Part shown: positions 1 through 7,929 of the stretch, piece after piece
How the letters are laid out: each line of letters opens with the position of its first letter
Numbering within the stretch: the first letter of the stretch is position 1
Source of the DNA: Jimgerdemannia flammicorona
Taxonomy: Eukaryota; Mucoromycota; Endogonomycetes; Endogonales; Endogonaceae
DNA: 18,333 bases
Direction of reading: 5' to 3'
Assembly: GCA_003990745.1 (NCBI GenBank)
Contig: RBNI01002494.1
Coordinates: 1 to 18,333 of the forward strand
The notes under the pieces: model-generated
Database searches by the model: none
Told to the model about the DNA's origin: nothing
What the model saw: the letters and a program-made list of their open reading frames with translations, nothing else
Made by a program: the position numbers and the translations under genes

Positions 1-836
1 ACCTACATGAATACAGACTACTTTCTCACCTGTAACTCTAACCCTCCCCCCACTCTGCCTACAGATTTTCTTTACCAAGCTACACCTTTGACCCCCCTGC
101 AACCCCCAACCAAGCCACCAGCCTGTCAAGGTATCTTCTATAAGGCTACACCACCTCAGCCGCCTGATCTCTGAGCCAAGTGTCCTTCTATCCTCAAAAA
201 CAAACAACCAGTGACTGGCCAGCCCCACCCAAATGGCCAAAGCCCAGCCTAATGTCAGCCATTCCTTCCCCACCCCCCCTCCAATCTATCCCTTAAATCC
301 TCCCATCGCCCCTGCATACCAGCTCCCCTACACACTACCCCCAAATGATCCACAATGTTCTGCCAAAAGGTACTAAGTACCTTACACTCTCCTAGCCAAT
401 GTTCAGGCATCTGTACATATCCCCCTTCCTGCCCTACATTATAGCACTCTTCACAGTCAAAGCAACCTCCCTCAATAAGGTGACCTGAGCAGAAGTTGAG
501 CATGACATTCCACCTCAGCATACACCACCAGACCACCCAGTACTTCAGCGGTAGCCACCTCCTCACCTCGGCACTCCAGGCCCAAATGCTATACTAGTCC
601 CACTCCTCACCGATTCCTACTCCTTGCCAACTGCTAGGCCACAGGTCCTGGCCCAGTCCCCATTGGCACTCAATCCCATCACCAATGTCAAACTCAATTA
701 AGGGAATACTACCCAGTAATACTTGGTCCCATCTCCATATCACTGGGTCCCAAGCTGTCTTCCTTTCATTTCCCTGCCACCTAATTCCAATGTGGCATAC
801 CCCCTCTGCCACTCTCCACCAGAAGCCTTTGTATCA

Positions 837-850
837 CAATTGTTCAGTAT
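837..850 (+). repeat. Target-site duplication, left copy (14 bp)
   Basis: CAATTGTTCAGTAT, identical to 1644-1657. It belongs to the LINE ORF2 coding sequence (minus-strand codons NTEQL). Confidence 0.8.
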
Positions 851-883
851 CAAACCACTCAGAGCAAGCTAAGCCACACAGAC

Positions 884-1453
884 AGGGGCAACACAGGTAA
901 CACGGGCAACATGGGCAATATGGGTGGGCAAGATGGGCAAGACGGCAAGACAGCAAGATGGGTGACATGGGCAAGATGGGCAGATGGCAAAACAGGCGAT
1001 GTGGGCAAAATGGGCAAAATGGGCAACATAAGCAACACAGGCAATATGGGCAGGCAACACAGGCAATATGGACAATATGGGCAGGCAACATGGGCAACAC
1101 AGGCAATACAGGTGGGCAAGATGGGCAAGATGGGCAAGATGGGCAAGATGGGCAAGATGGACAAGATGGCAAGATGATAAGATGGGCAACATGGGCAAGA
1201 CAGGCAAGATAGGTAAGATGGGCAAGACAGGCAAGATGGGCAAGACAGGCAAGATGGCAAGATGGCAAGATGGCAAGATGAGTGACATGGGCAAGATGGG
1301 CAGATGGCAAGACAGATGACATGGACAAGACAGGCAAAATGGGCAAAACAGGCAAAACAGGCAACACAGGCAACACGGGCAACATGGGCAGGCAACATGG
1401 GCAACACAGGCAATATGGACAGGCAACATGGGCAATACAGGCAATATGGACAA
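884..1453 (+). repeat. VNTR/minisatellite of 9-bp units (consensus GGGCAAGAT and variants)
   Basis: About 570 bp built from 9-bp units such as GGGCAAGAT, GGGCAACAT, AGGCAACAC, AGGCAATAT and GGCAAGATG, with some units losing or gaining bases. The longest clean run of GGGCAAGAT is around 1115-1160. Because 9 is a multiple of 3 and the unit has no stop codon in any phase, each of the six frames stays open over long distances as a tripeptide repeat (GKM, ARW and GQD on the plus strand; ILP, SCP and HLA on the minus strand). These apparent proteins should not be annotated. Confidence 0.93.
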
Positions 1454-1599
1454 TTGAGAGTACTTCTTTACAAAGTCTCTTTGGTCTTATCAAGCCTAAT
1501 TTACATACTCCAAGTGCTAATACTATTCATAATAATATTATGAATGTTTATAAAAAAGAATATAATAATCTTTGTCAAAAGCTTCAGGTAAAATATTAG
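1454..1599 (+). pseudogene. Fragment resembling part of a hAT-family transposase
   Basis: Downstream of the VNTR, the plus frame that ends with TAG at 1597-1599 reads STSLQSLFGLIKPN, HTPSANTIHNNIM and YKKEYNNLCQKLQ. This has the look of the conserved segment of hAT/BED-type transposases with an F..L....NP....PS..TI...I...Y.....L...L pattern. Only about 45 residues are present; there is no zinc finger, no catalytic domain and no dimerisation domain. The upstream part of the frame is VNTR translation. It was probably carried as passenger sequence in the retroposed transcript. The identification rests on pattern similarity only. Confidence 0.42.
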
Positions 1600-1643
1600 T
1601 AATATAAAGAATATTATTGAATTAATTATAAAAATAAAAAAAG
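1600..1643 (+). other. A-rich 3' tail of the nested insertion
   Basis: AT-rich sequence ending in TATAAAAATAAAAAAAG immediately before the right target-site duplication. It is an impure poly-A tail, as expected for an aged retroposon end. Confidence 0.6.
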
Positions 1644-1657
1644 CAATTGTTCAGTAT
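1644..1657 (+). repeat. Target-site duplication, right copy (14 bp)
   Basis: CAATTGTTCAGTAT, following directly after the A-rich 3' end of the insert (AAAATAAAAAAAG). Confidence 0.8.
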
Positions 1658-2094
1658 TCTGAAGGCCCACAAGTGCTAGGAGATCACCAGTCGAACACCT
1701 TGGAGAGGACCTCATCTCCCAGACTTTCTGCAGTAGGGGGACCCAATTACTCCCTCTTAACTCTACCACTCTTTTCAGCCACCATGCTCTCAAGCAGTGC
1801 AGCCTCTTAGGAAAGTCCACCAGCCCAAGTCCCCCACTTGCTACCAGTAAGAACAAGACCTCCCAGCTGATCTGACTCTGCCTTCCAGCCCAGATCCACC
1901 CCTTGGCCAGCTTCATCAATTGCTTCACCACCTAAGCTGGGAAGTCCAGATGATAAGCCAGATACCACAACTTCGGTAGCCAATATATGTTCAGAATTAA
2001 AACGCATCCTGCCAGAGACAATTGGCAACCCCCCAACTCTGCAGGGCCTCCTCCCAGATACCAACCTGCTGCTTCCACCAAAGTCTGGGCAGAA

Positions 2095-2110
2095 CTGACC
2101 TATATACTGA
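2095..2110 (-). other. Junction of an in-frame internal deletion that removes the RT palm
   Basis: Upstream of the junction the ORF2 frame reads RT block 0/1 (DGLPWDFWKKM then VLYDWILLSVSI). Downstream, in the same frame, it reads the region that in intact LINEs lies after the palm and thumb (LSLAG, LPKLWYLA). The blocks normally between them, including the FADD-type catalytic motif, are absent. The exact breakpoint is uncertain by some tens of bases. The missing amount, judged from typical LINE RTs, is several hundred residues (inference). Confidence 0.65.
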
Positions 2111-3721
2111 CAGATAGTAGAATCCAATCATACAGTACCATCATCTCTCCCAGTACTCCTGGGACTCCCACCATCTTTTTCCAGAAGTCCCAGGGCAGAC
2201 CATCCTCCCCAGATACCGTACCCAAGGTTGTCACGGCAAGAACCTGGCAGATCTCCTCCTCTTGCACTAGCAATACTAAGTCACCCAGCCCATCTGCTTG
2301 TATAGGGTGCCAATCCTCCAATGCTCGGTCAATGTCCTCAGTATCTGCCCCACCCTCCTCCTTACTCCACAATCTACTCCAATGCTCCTTTAATGATCCA
2401 AGAATATCCTATATACCATGTACCAATATACCATCAGCATCAAGCACCCCCTCCCACCTTTGTTGCACTCTTCTCACCTGAAGGGCCCTTGTGAGAAACT
2501 TTGAGGGCCACTCTCCTTCCTCCAACCCCTGCCAATGAAGCTGCACCACCAAACCCTGGACCCTTGCCTCTTCCTCATTCCACAGCACCTGTTGTAGTTC
2601 AACCACCTCCATTCTTACCCTCATCAATCTCCAGTCCTCCTCTCCCTCCAATGTCACCAGTCTTACCCAGTCCTCCAAGAGTCTAGACAGTCTACTAGAA
2701 GCCCACCACACCTGCTGTCTCCTCTGTTTCCCAGCCTCCTTACCAGCCTCACTCCAGAAGGTCCTGGCCATCTCCTTCATCCTCATCTACCAAATAGCAA
2801 CTGGGACACCTTCCTGCCTCCAGTACTCCACTTGCAGTTAAATGTCTTCAGCTCACTCATCCTACTGGATCTTATCATCAAGTAAGGAGGAATTGAGATG
2901 TCAATGTCCAGGCCCATCCCCACTCCCCCCAAAATATCCCTGCCCTAAAAGCCTCCAATGATCCGACCAAGGACACCATTCCACCTCCAGTGACTTCCAA
3001 ACATCTAAGCCCCAGCAGCTGGCTGTCAGAATCCAATCAATCCTCATCCCCAGGCCCCCGGCTCAGTACATATACTCCCTTCTATCCCCCCAACATTCTC
3101 TACCCACATCCACCAGAGCACTCAGTCTTTCCACTTCCTCCCATGCTGCCAGTCCTCCACTCTGACCCTCAGCCTCTCGTCCTCCATCAGTTCTATCCCT
3201 CAACACATCTTGGACCATATTGAAGTTCCCCCTGAGCATATCTACCCCAACCTCTACAAGAATTCTACTCTCCTATAGGTCCTTCACCCAATTCACATGC
3301 TCACCCTGTACCATAGGGCAGTAACAGGAGTCCACCATGACTGGCTCCCAACTGGTGCATATCCACTCTCCCCAGACCAATCTATCCCCCCAACTCTGCA
3401 CATCCCTTATCTCCCCTCTGCCTTTCCACACCAGAATCCCAACCTTGTCCTTCCAGACTGCTACACCTCCCCACTCCTTCATCCATTCTAGTCTATCCAA
3501 TTCATCCTCACACTGGACATCCTGCAAGAGGAAGAGATCGGCCTCCAATCTCTTTAGCCAAGTAAAAATGTTCTTATATTGATAAGCACCCCATAACCCA
3601 TTCACATTCAAAGAAAAAATGTTGGTTGTACTATTCATAGTAAAAAATAGTATGTTATCAAGCTTTCTCTACTACTCTATGTTCATCACCTCTTGTGCCA
3701 AGTTCAGATTATGTTCCACAG

Positions 3722-5692
3722 TCACTGCCTCCTCTTCAGCCCTCTGAGCCTCCAGTCCAGCCAACAGCTCATCATCTCCCCATCTGCCTTCTTCTCAAAT
3801 TCCTCACAGTACTCCAGACAGGCTTTCTGCCAGAGCTGCAGTCCATGATGCTTGGTCCAGCAGTATTCAGCCCTCTCTCCTGCAACTTCTGCCATCTCTG
3901 CCTCCTGCTTCTTATCTACCTCATAGCCCTCCTCCTCCAGATATACTGTAAGAATTTCTGTCTTCAATGCCATCACCACCCCCTCCCCCTGCAGGATCCT
4001 TGCCCAATGCTCATCGCTTATTACCCTCAAATCCACCCCTTCCAGCTCCTCGGCCATCAGGTTGTTCATCATCCTGCACATCCAAAGTAGGTTCCCCACC
4101 TCCTTTCCTCCAGGGGTCGCTGGCCTCCCACCATCCAGCATTGTGGTGTCAGCCCTAGCACTCACAGCCTTGTCCCACTCCTCTGGGATGTCCACTAGTT
4201 CCTCCTCACTAACCGCCACCACTTGTCCCCCTTTTGCTGCCTCTGGGACTCCAAATTACACTCGCTGGGCCCCCTGCATTGGTACATCCTCCACCACCCT
4301 GCTTTGGAAAACTGGGTTCTGCCTGATAAGGAGAGTAGGGGTAGAGGAGTCCTCTCATATCTCATCCCAAACCTCCAGCATACCATCTGCATACAGGTCC
4401 TTGCCAGTCACCTCCCTGTTCTTGCCAGTCTCCTTCCCAGCACTCCCACTTCCCTTGCCTGCCCAGATACTTGCTTTGGCCCCCCCCATGTCCACCATCC
4501 TGCTTGCATCCTTCTGAGGCCCACTCTTCATCTTCGCCAGCAGTTTCCTCTGCCTCTTACATCTCTGATCTCGTTCCCACTACTTCTTGCTCACTCGAAT
4601 CTACTTCCCATCCACCACCTCCAAGTGTGTCGCCTTCTCAAAGGCCCTTCAAGCCTTTGTCTGCCATTCTACCGCACAACTCAACTCTTCCAGTGCTTCC
4701 AATAGGTCCTCTTCCTCCTCCTCACTCCCCTTCACCCTTGTCACCTTGCATATAATTGCTCCCCAGACTATCCCAGAAGGCCAGTCACTTGCCTTCCCAG
4801 TGGCCTCCTTCCCTGCCAGCTGAATCCTCACATCCACATCTCCAGTCCTGAGCAAGGTCCCCTCCCAGACCCTGAATCTAATATCCACCACCTCTCCATA
4901 CTCTGCCATGACCTCCTCAACTCTCTTTCTGGTCTCTATCGCCATCACTGTGGGCACTCCTTTCACCAGCAATTGGACCACTCTGGGATTCCATTTCAGG
5001 CATTATGCCATTGGAACATACATCTCTCCAACTATCAATCCAACCTTCAACACTTCATCCAAAGACTCAGTCTCCTTAAAGCCCACCTCCACTCCCTCTA
5101 GTCTCTTCAAAAACTTTACAGATGCTGCTCCAGCCACCTGCTTAGCAATCAGCCCCAGTACTATTTTCACCATCACTGCTAGGCCCCAGAAGCACAGTGT
5201 CACCATGAATACCAAGATTGATTTCTTGAGTAATGGTGCTACCGCCAGGCCCATCATACCATCTGCCAAATCTCCTTGTCTCTCAGGCCCCAGTTACTCA
5301 GCCACACCATCTACAGTCACATCTGGATTTTTTTCCAGATTAGCAGTCCTGTCTCTATCAGCCATCACACCCCCCCCAGCCACTACACCTCCAGCCCTAC
5401 TGCCCCCTCTGCTAAGGGCTACTCCCTCATATACTCTCACCTTCTCCATTTTCTTGCCTTTCCTCAACCAATCCTCCAGCCCCATTATCTGCCTTCTTCC
5501 CTTCATCATCTCAGCAAAGCTTGTTCTCCCAGATCCCTGTCCTCCACTACCACCTCCTTCCCTATCTTGTCTACCCACCAGCAGCCCCCTCATACCTCCC
5601 CCCAGGCCAGGGCCTCTCCTCACTTGCTGCCAGTCAAATGCACTCAGGCTACCCTGCCTAGTATGCACCTCAGATTGCCTGTCGGTCATCAT
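3722..5692 (-). pseudogene. LINE ORF1 (gag-like, nucleic-acid-binding), interrupted by stop codons
   Basis: I take the start at the MMTD methionines (5692), the first Met of the frame and the last before composition turns AT-rich. One constant frame runs 5692-5294, 5269-5003, 4981-4649 and 4222-3722, with stop codons between segments (for example TGA at 4651-4649 and a TAA near 4250). The N-terminus is Gly/Arg-rich and basic. The segment 4981-4649 (VKGVPTVMAIETRKRVEEVM, then EYGEVVDIRFRVWEGT) resembles the RNA-binding middle of LINE gag proteins and ends in an acidic EEEEED run. The stretch near 4600-4500 is Lys/Arg-rich, and 4222-3722 is acidic and helical with several Cys. I saw no clear CCHC zinc knuckle. 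Family assignment rests on the position directly upstream of the endonuclease ORF, so the exact gag subclass is open. It ends about 80 bases before the ORF2 start, in another frame. Confidence 0.7.
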
Positions 5693-5774
5693 GTTGCTAG
5701 TCTCTTTTCTCCAAAAACAATGTTGTAGTTGCTTTCCAAAAGTTGTATAACCTGAGAGGTACCAGAGAGAGATG

Positions 5775-6200
5775 AGATAAATATATCTTGCTATGCTATA
5801 TATCTATTTAAGATCTCTTCATTAAATCTCCATTTTATTTCTTTGCTAATCTATCTACTATCAATAGCTATCTATAAATATCAGATTATAAATACTAGAC
5901 TATAAATACTAAGTTATAGATTATAATAGATTAAATGAGTAAAATTATTATATATAAATTATTATATATATATTTTAGATATATATATATATATATGAGG
6001 AATGTTTCAGACTTAAATGTTTTATATTTATCAGTTCAAAGAACTCAATATATAAGAGATATATAAATAGAGAGATATATGAGAATGAAATATATAGTAA
6101 TGATAATTGAATATAAAGAGAAAAAGACAGAGTATTAAATATATAAATAAATTTCATACTATATATATATATAGATTGCCTAATTAGATAAATATATCTT
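5775..6200. repeat. Pair of 15-bp direct repeats bracketing AT-rich DNA
   Basis: AGATAAATATATCTT occurs at 5775-5789 and 6186-6200. After both copies there is further weak similarity (CTATTT, then TTAAGAT and TTCATT/CCTTTATT). This could be a diverged duplication or the ends of an AT-rich insertion. The low complexity makes chance a real alternative. Confidence 0.35.
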
Positions 6201-6272
6201 TAATATACTATTTCTTTAAGATTCCTTTATTTTTACTATATTTTCTTATATTTTAAGTATATTTGGTTTATT

Positions 6273-6309
6273 ACATTTTTACATTCTTACATTCTTACAT
6301 TCTTACATA
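6273..6309 (+). repeat. Microsatellite, 8-bp unit ACATTCTT
   Basis: Three perfect units at 6281-6304, one diverged unit before them (ACATTTTT, 6273-6280) and a partial unit after. Confidence 0.85.
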
Positions 6310-6460
6310 CATATTATCTCTTGACTCAATAATTTGTGGCTTATGTGGCTTATACGTGACTATGTCACCCTTGATTACATCACTGATTTCATCGCGCTAT
6401 CTAGAATAATAAACAGCGCTCTTCTTCGCTCTTTCCCACTTATTCACAACAGTTTTCATT

Positions 6461-6880
6461 TTCCAACAACGAACAAGGAGGTACTATCGAACGTTTTTTT
6501 TTGAAAGGCAGCTTTTGTTGCAATGTAAATAGCACAAGCTAGTTTCATTGCAACAACAGCACTACTCGGACATCTCCGCCACCGCCTTTATAACATTCGT
6601 TTTCATTTTCTAACAACGAGCAAGGAAGGATTATGGAACGGGCAAAAAAACATCCTCCAGCGCTTTCGGATTTTGGCGACGCAACGGCATTACTTGGGCA
6701 TCTCTTTTGCCGCCTTGTTTTCCAACAACGAACAAGCAGGGATAATCGAACTTTCAAATCAGCCGCCAGTGTACTCGGATTCCGGTGATGCAATAACAGA
6801 GCACCTCTGGTATCTTCTCCATCGCCTTTACAACATTCGTTGCTAACAAGGGATTATCGAACGTTTTCGGAAAGGCGACT
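6461..6880 (+). repeat. Degenerate tandem array, about four units of roughly 115-140 bp
   Basis: A shared core recurs in order: CAACAACGAACAAGG, then TATCGAACGTTTT or TATGGAACGG, then a CGACGCAACGGCATTACT-like stretch, then a CATCTCCGCCACCGCCTTTA-like stretch, then ACATTCGTTTTC. Core starts are near 6465, 6611, 6723 and 6842, giving spacings of about 146, 112 and 119. Units are imperfect and the last one is short. No protein is supported: frames are not conserved between units. Confidence 0.6.
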
Positions 6881-6991
6881 TTTGCGACAAAGCAGCAACG
6901 TATATGCCACCAAAGAAACCTCTCGATAGCCACATTACCCATGTGTGGCGTGCAAGGCGGCAGGAGACAATTCCGACGAAACTGACTATGA

Positions 6992-7352
6992 GCAAAGCTG
7001 CCAAAATCGGCTCATTTAATCGCACTTTATATTGCGCCATATCCGCGAGGAAAGAAACGCGACGGTGGTCCGGGCAACGACAACGTTGACGACAATCTTC
7101 GTCCCCAGAAGAAGCCAAAGTACGCCATTATTCTTCGCGCTGATCCGGGGTTGGCGTACTTCGACTGTACATAATACATTTCGGTGTTGGGATCTTACAA
7201 ACTTCCACTTTTCAAACAGCCACGCCGTTTTGGCAAGTCCCTGGCTATCAGCGTACTTTCTCATTTCCATGGAATGGAGCACAGGAGGAGGAGCGCTATA
7301 ATGACCTGTTTAAGGGAAGGAATGTTGTATTAGAACATGTTGAGTGTCCCCC
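6992..7352 (+). pseudogene. Relic of an AAA-ATPase-like protein with a PRRFGKS P-loop-type motif
   Basis: One plus frame, open from 6992, reads KKPKYAIILRADPGLAYFDC, a TAA at 7172-7174, then YISVLGSYKLPLFK, PRRFGKS (7220-7240) and LAISVLSHFHG. A one-base frame change near 7280 then gives ERYNDLFKGRNVVLEHVE, running into a poly-T tract at 7353. The order YFD.T.YI..L..Y....F..PRRFGKSL.IS.L..F....YNDLFKG is that of the AAA-ATPase-like family common in fungi and bacteria (nucleotide-binding RPRRFGKSL loop, usually followed by a PD-(D/E)XK-type domain). Only the N-terminal part is visible; no downstream domain is recognised. An internal stop plus a frameshift argue for a pseudogene, though a missed intron is possible. 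The GKS lysine and serine are retained. Confidence 0.6.
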
Positions 7353-7458
7353 TTTTTTTTTTTCTCATGGGGCGTGGAAGAGGTGACCAATAATAGAAAG
7401 AGAGAGAGAGATAGCGAACCTGCTTTCTTCCTTCGCTTTCTCATGTCCCCTTTTTATT

Positions 7459-7842
7459 TTACCTACCGTCAATACCGTGCATGCCATCTATCCAGTGACG
7501 GGCGCGTGCGTCCTGCAAAAGCCAATAGACTGGCGGCAAAACGAATACTTTCCTGATGCCATGGTGCTCTACGTTGTAGGAATATGACGGCGCAAGGAGG
7601 GCAATTCCACGGTCAAAATCCACACGCCAATTTTTCTGCGGGCGCAAGAACGAATGTATCGAAATAACCCAGTCCTTGAGGCTACGACAAAGTAACCGCC
7701 CGTTAGGACAAGATGATATACTTGAGAAAGCGGACGGCGCATCTCTGTAGTAGGATCTTGACTTGGCTGTTGCACTTTTGGACGCGGTTTCTGGTTTGGA
7801 TCGTGTTGACCATGTCCTTTGGCTGGCACCGATCCCAGCCAA
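7459..7842 (-). CDS. Unrecognised open frame, possible gene remnant
   Basis: A 127-codon minus-strand frame. The part from about 7690 down to 7490 reads protein-like (LRPQKNWRVDFDRGIALLAP, then HHGIRKVFVLPPVYW), while the N-terminal third is Ser/Lys/Thr-rich and looks random. I recognise no family and see no supporting neighbour. It lies between the AAA-like relic and the LRR relic, both on the other strand. A chance frame is the main alternative. Confidence 0.2.
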   Translation of the reverse strand: MAGIGASQRTWSTRSKPETASKSATAKSRSYYRDAPSAFSSISSCPNGRLLCRSLKDWVISIHSFLRPQKNWRVDFDRGIALLAPSYSYNVEHHGIRKVFVLPPVYWLLQDARARHWIDGMHGIDGR

Positions 7843-7929
7843 GCCATAATTCCCTGTTTATAACTCCTCGTCCCCGAATCTCTTGTCACCAACCATTGGC
7901 AACCACAATGATTTTCAACCGCACATTAA

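Larger units (their letters stand above)
851..1643 (+). mobile_element. Nested composite retroposon-like insertion (VNTR + hAT-like fragment + A-rich tail) inside LINE ORF2
   Basis: The segment is bounded by two identical 14-bp copies of CAATTGTTCAGTAT (837-850 and 1644-1657). Removing one copy plus the insert (807 bp) rejoins the LINE reading frame without a shift: LQNTEQL continues into YKGFWWRVAEGVCHIG with one TGA codon between. The insert starts with about 33 bases of ordinary sequence, continues as a 9-bp-based VNTR (884-1453), then unique AT-rich sequence with a hAT-transposase-like reading frame, and ends in an A-rich run directly against the second duplication. A 14-bp duplication with an A-rich 3' end is what target-primed reverse transcription leaves. 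hAT DNA transposons make 8-bp duplications and carry inverted ends, which I do not see. The layout resembles SVA-type composite retroposons, by analogy only. Confidence 0.75.
1..3638 (-). pseudogene. LINE ORF2: APE endonuclease, RT with palm deleted, zinc-binding C-terminus; interrupted and stop-ridden
   Basis: One frame can be followed from M at 3638 to the left edge. At 3638-3273 is an endonuclease/exonuclease/phosphatase N-terminus (FSLNVNGLWG, then LFLLQDVQCEDELDRLEW). After a TAG (3275-3273) comes GNFNMVQDVLRDR, the GDFN block with D changed to N. The linker 2786-2409 (GEWPSKFLTRALQVRRVQQR) and the RT entry at 2372-2100 (EEEICQVL, EDGLPWDFWKKM) follow. Then the frame jumps directly to the post-palm region (QLSLAGCVLILN, LPKLWYLAY, GGLGLVDFPKRL). 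After the nested insertion, IGDGIECQW and a Cys/His cluster (CFDCEEC, then HWLGEC) match the zf-RVT-type tail. In-frame stops include TAG at 2102-2100 and 1934-1932, TGA at 836-834, TAG at 596-594, TGA at 257-255 and TAG at 251-249. It is clearly non-functional. LINE clade not determined. Confidence 0.85.
1..5692 (-). mobile_element. Degenerate two-ORF LINE (non-LTR retrotransposon), truncated by the left window edge
   Basis: Read on the minus strand, 5692 to 1 holds two consecutive long reading frames in the order expected for a LINE: a gag-like ORF1 and then an ORF2 with endonuclease, reverse transcriptase (RT) and zinc-binding C-terminal regions. ORF1 segments all start at positions equal to 1 modulo 3 and ORF2 segments at positions equal to 2 modulo 3. 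The damage is therefore mainly point stop codons, one in-frame internal deletion and one nested insertion, rather than frameshifts. The plus strand is C/T-rich and G-poor throughout and CpG is rare. The 3' end and its target-site duplication lie outside the window. The 5' end is somewhere between 5692 and about 5760, where composition changes to AT-rich. The copy cannot be autonomous because the RT palm is missing. Confidence 0.88.
5751..6340. other. AT-rich gene-free block with TA-dinucleotide runs
   Basis: Strong compositional change between the C-rich LINE and the CpG-containing DNA to the right. It contains TA runs (about 5948-5996 and 6163-6174), short direct repeats built on TATAAATAC near 5880-5915 and a 15-bp direct repeat (AGATAAATATATCTT at 5775-5789 and 6186-6200). 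No credible gene: the one longer reading frame is a product of the simple sequence. Confidence 0.7.

Noticed and set aside
958..1212. Collagen-like GQD-repeat protein on the plus strand
   Set aside because: It is a translation of the 9-bp VNTR; all other frames are equally open and give other tripeptide repeats.
834..1493. Long Cys/Leu/Pro-rich minus-strand proteins (three overlapping frames)
   Set aside because: Same VNTR read on the other strand; no unique protein sequence.
851..1643. The nested insertion as a hAT DNA transposon
   Set aside because: Duplication is 14 bp rather than 8, no terminal inverted repeats are visible, and one end is A-rich.
1807..2127. Separate minus-strand frame in another phase than ORF2
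   Set aside because: The ORF2 phase itself continues through this stretch with recognisable LINE motifs (LSLAG, LPKLWYLA), so the overlapping frame is a shadow.
4908..5750. 280-codon plus-strand Ser/Pro/Thr-rich frame
   Set aside because: Shadow of LINE ORF1 on the opposite strand; the C/T-rich strand lacks stops and gives Ser/Pro/Leu-rich translations throughout 1-5750.
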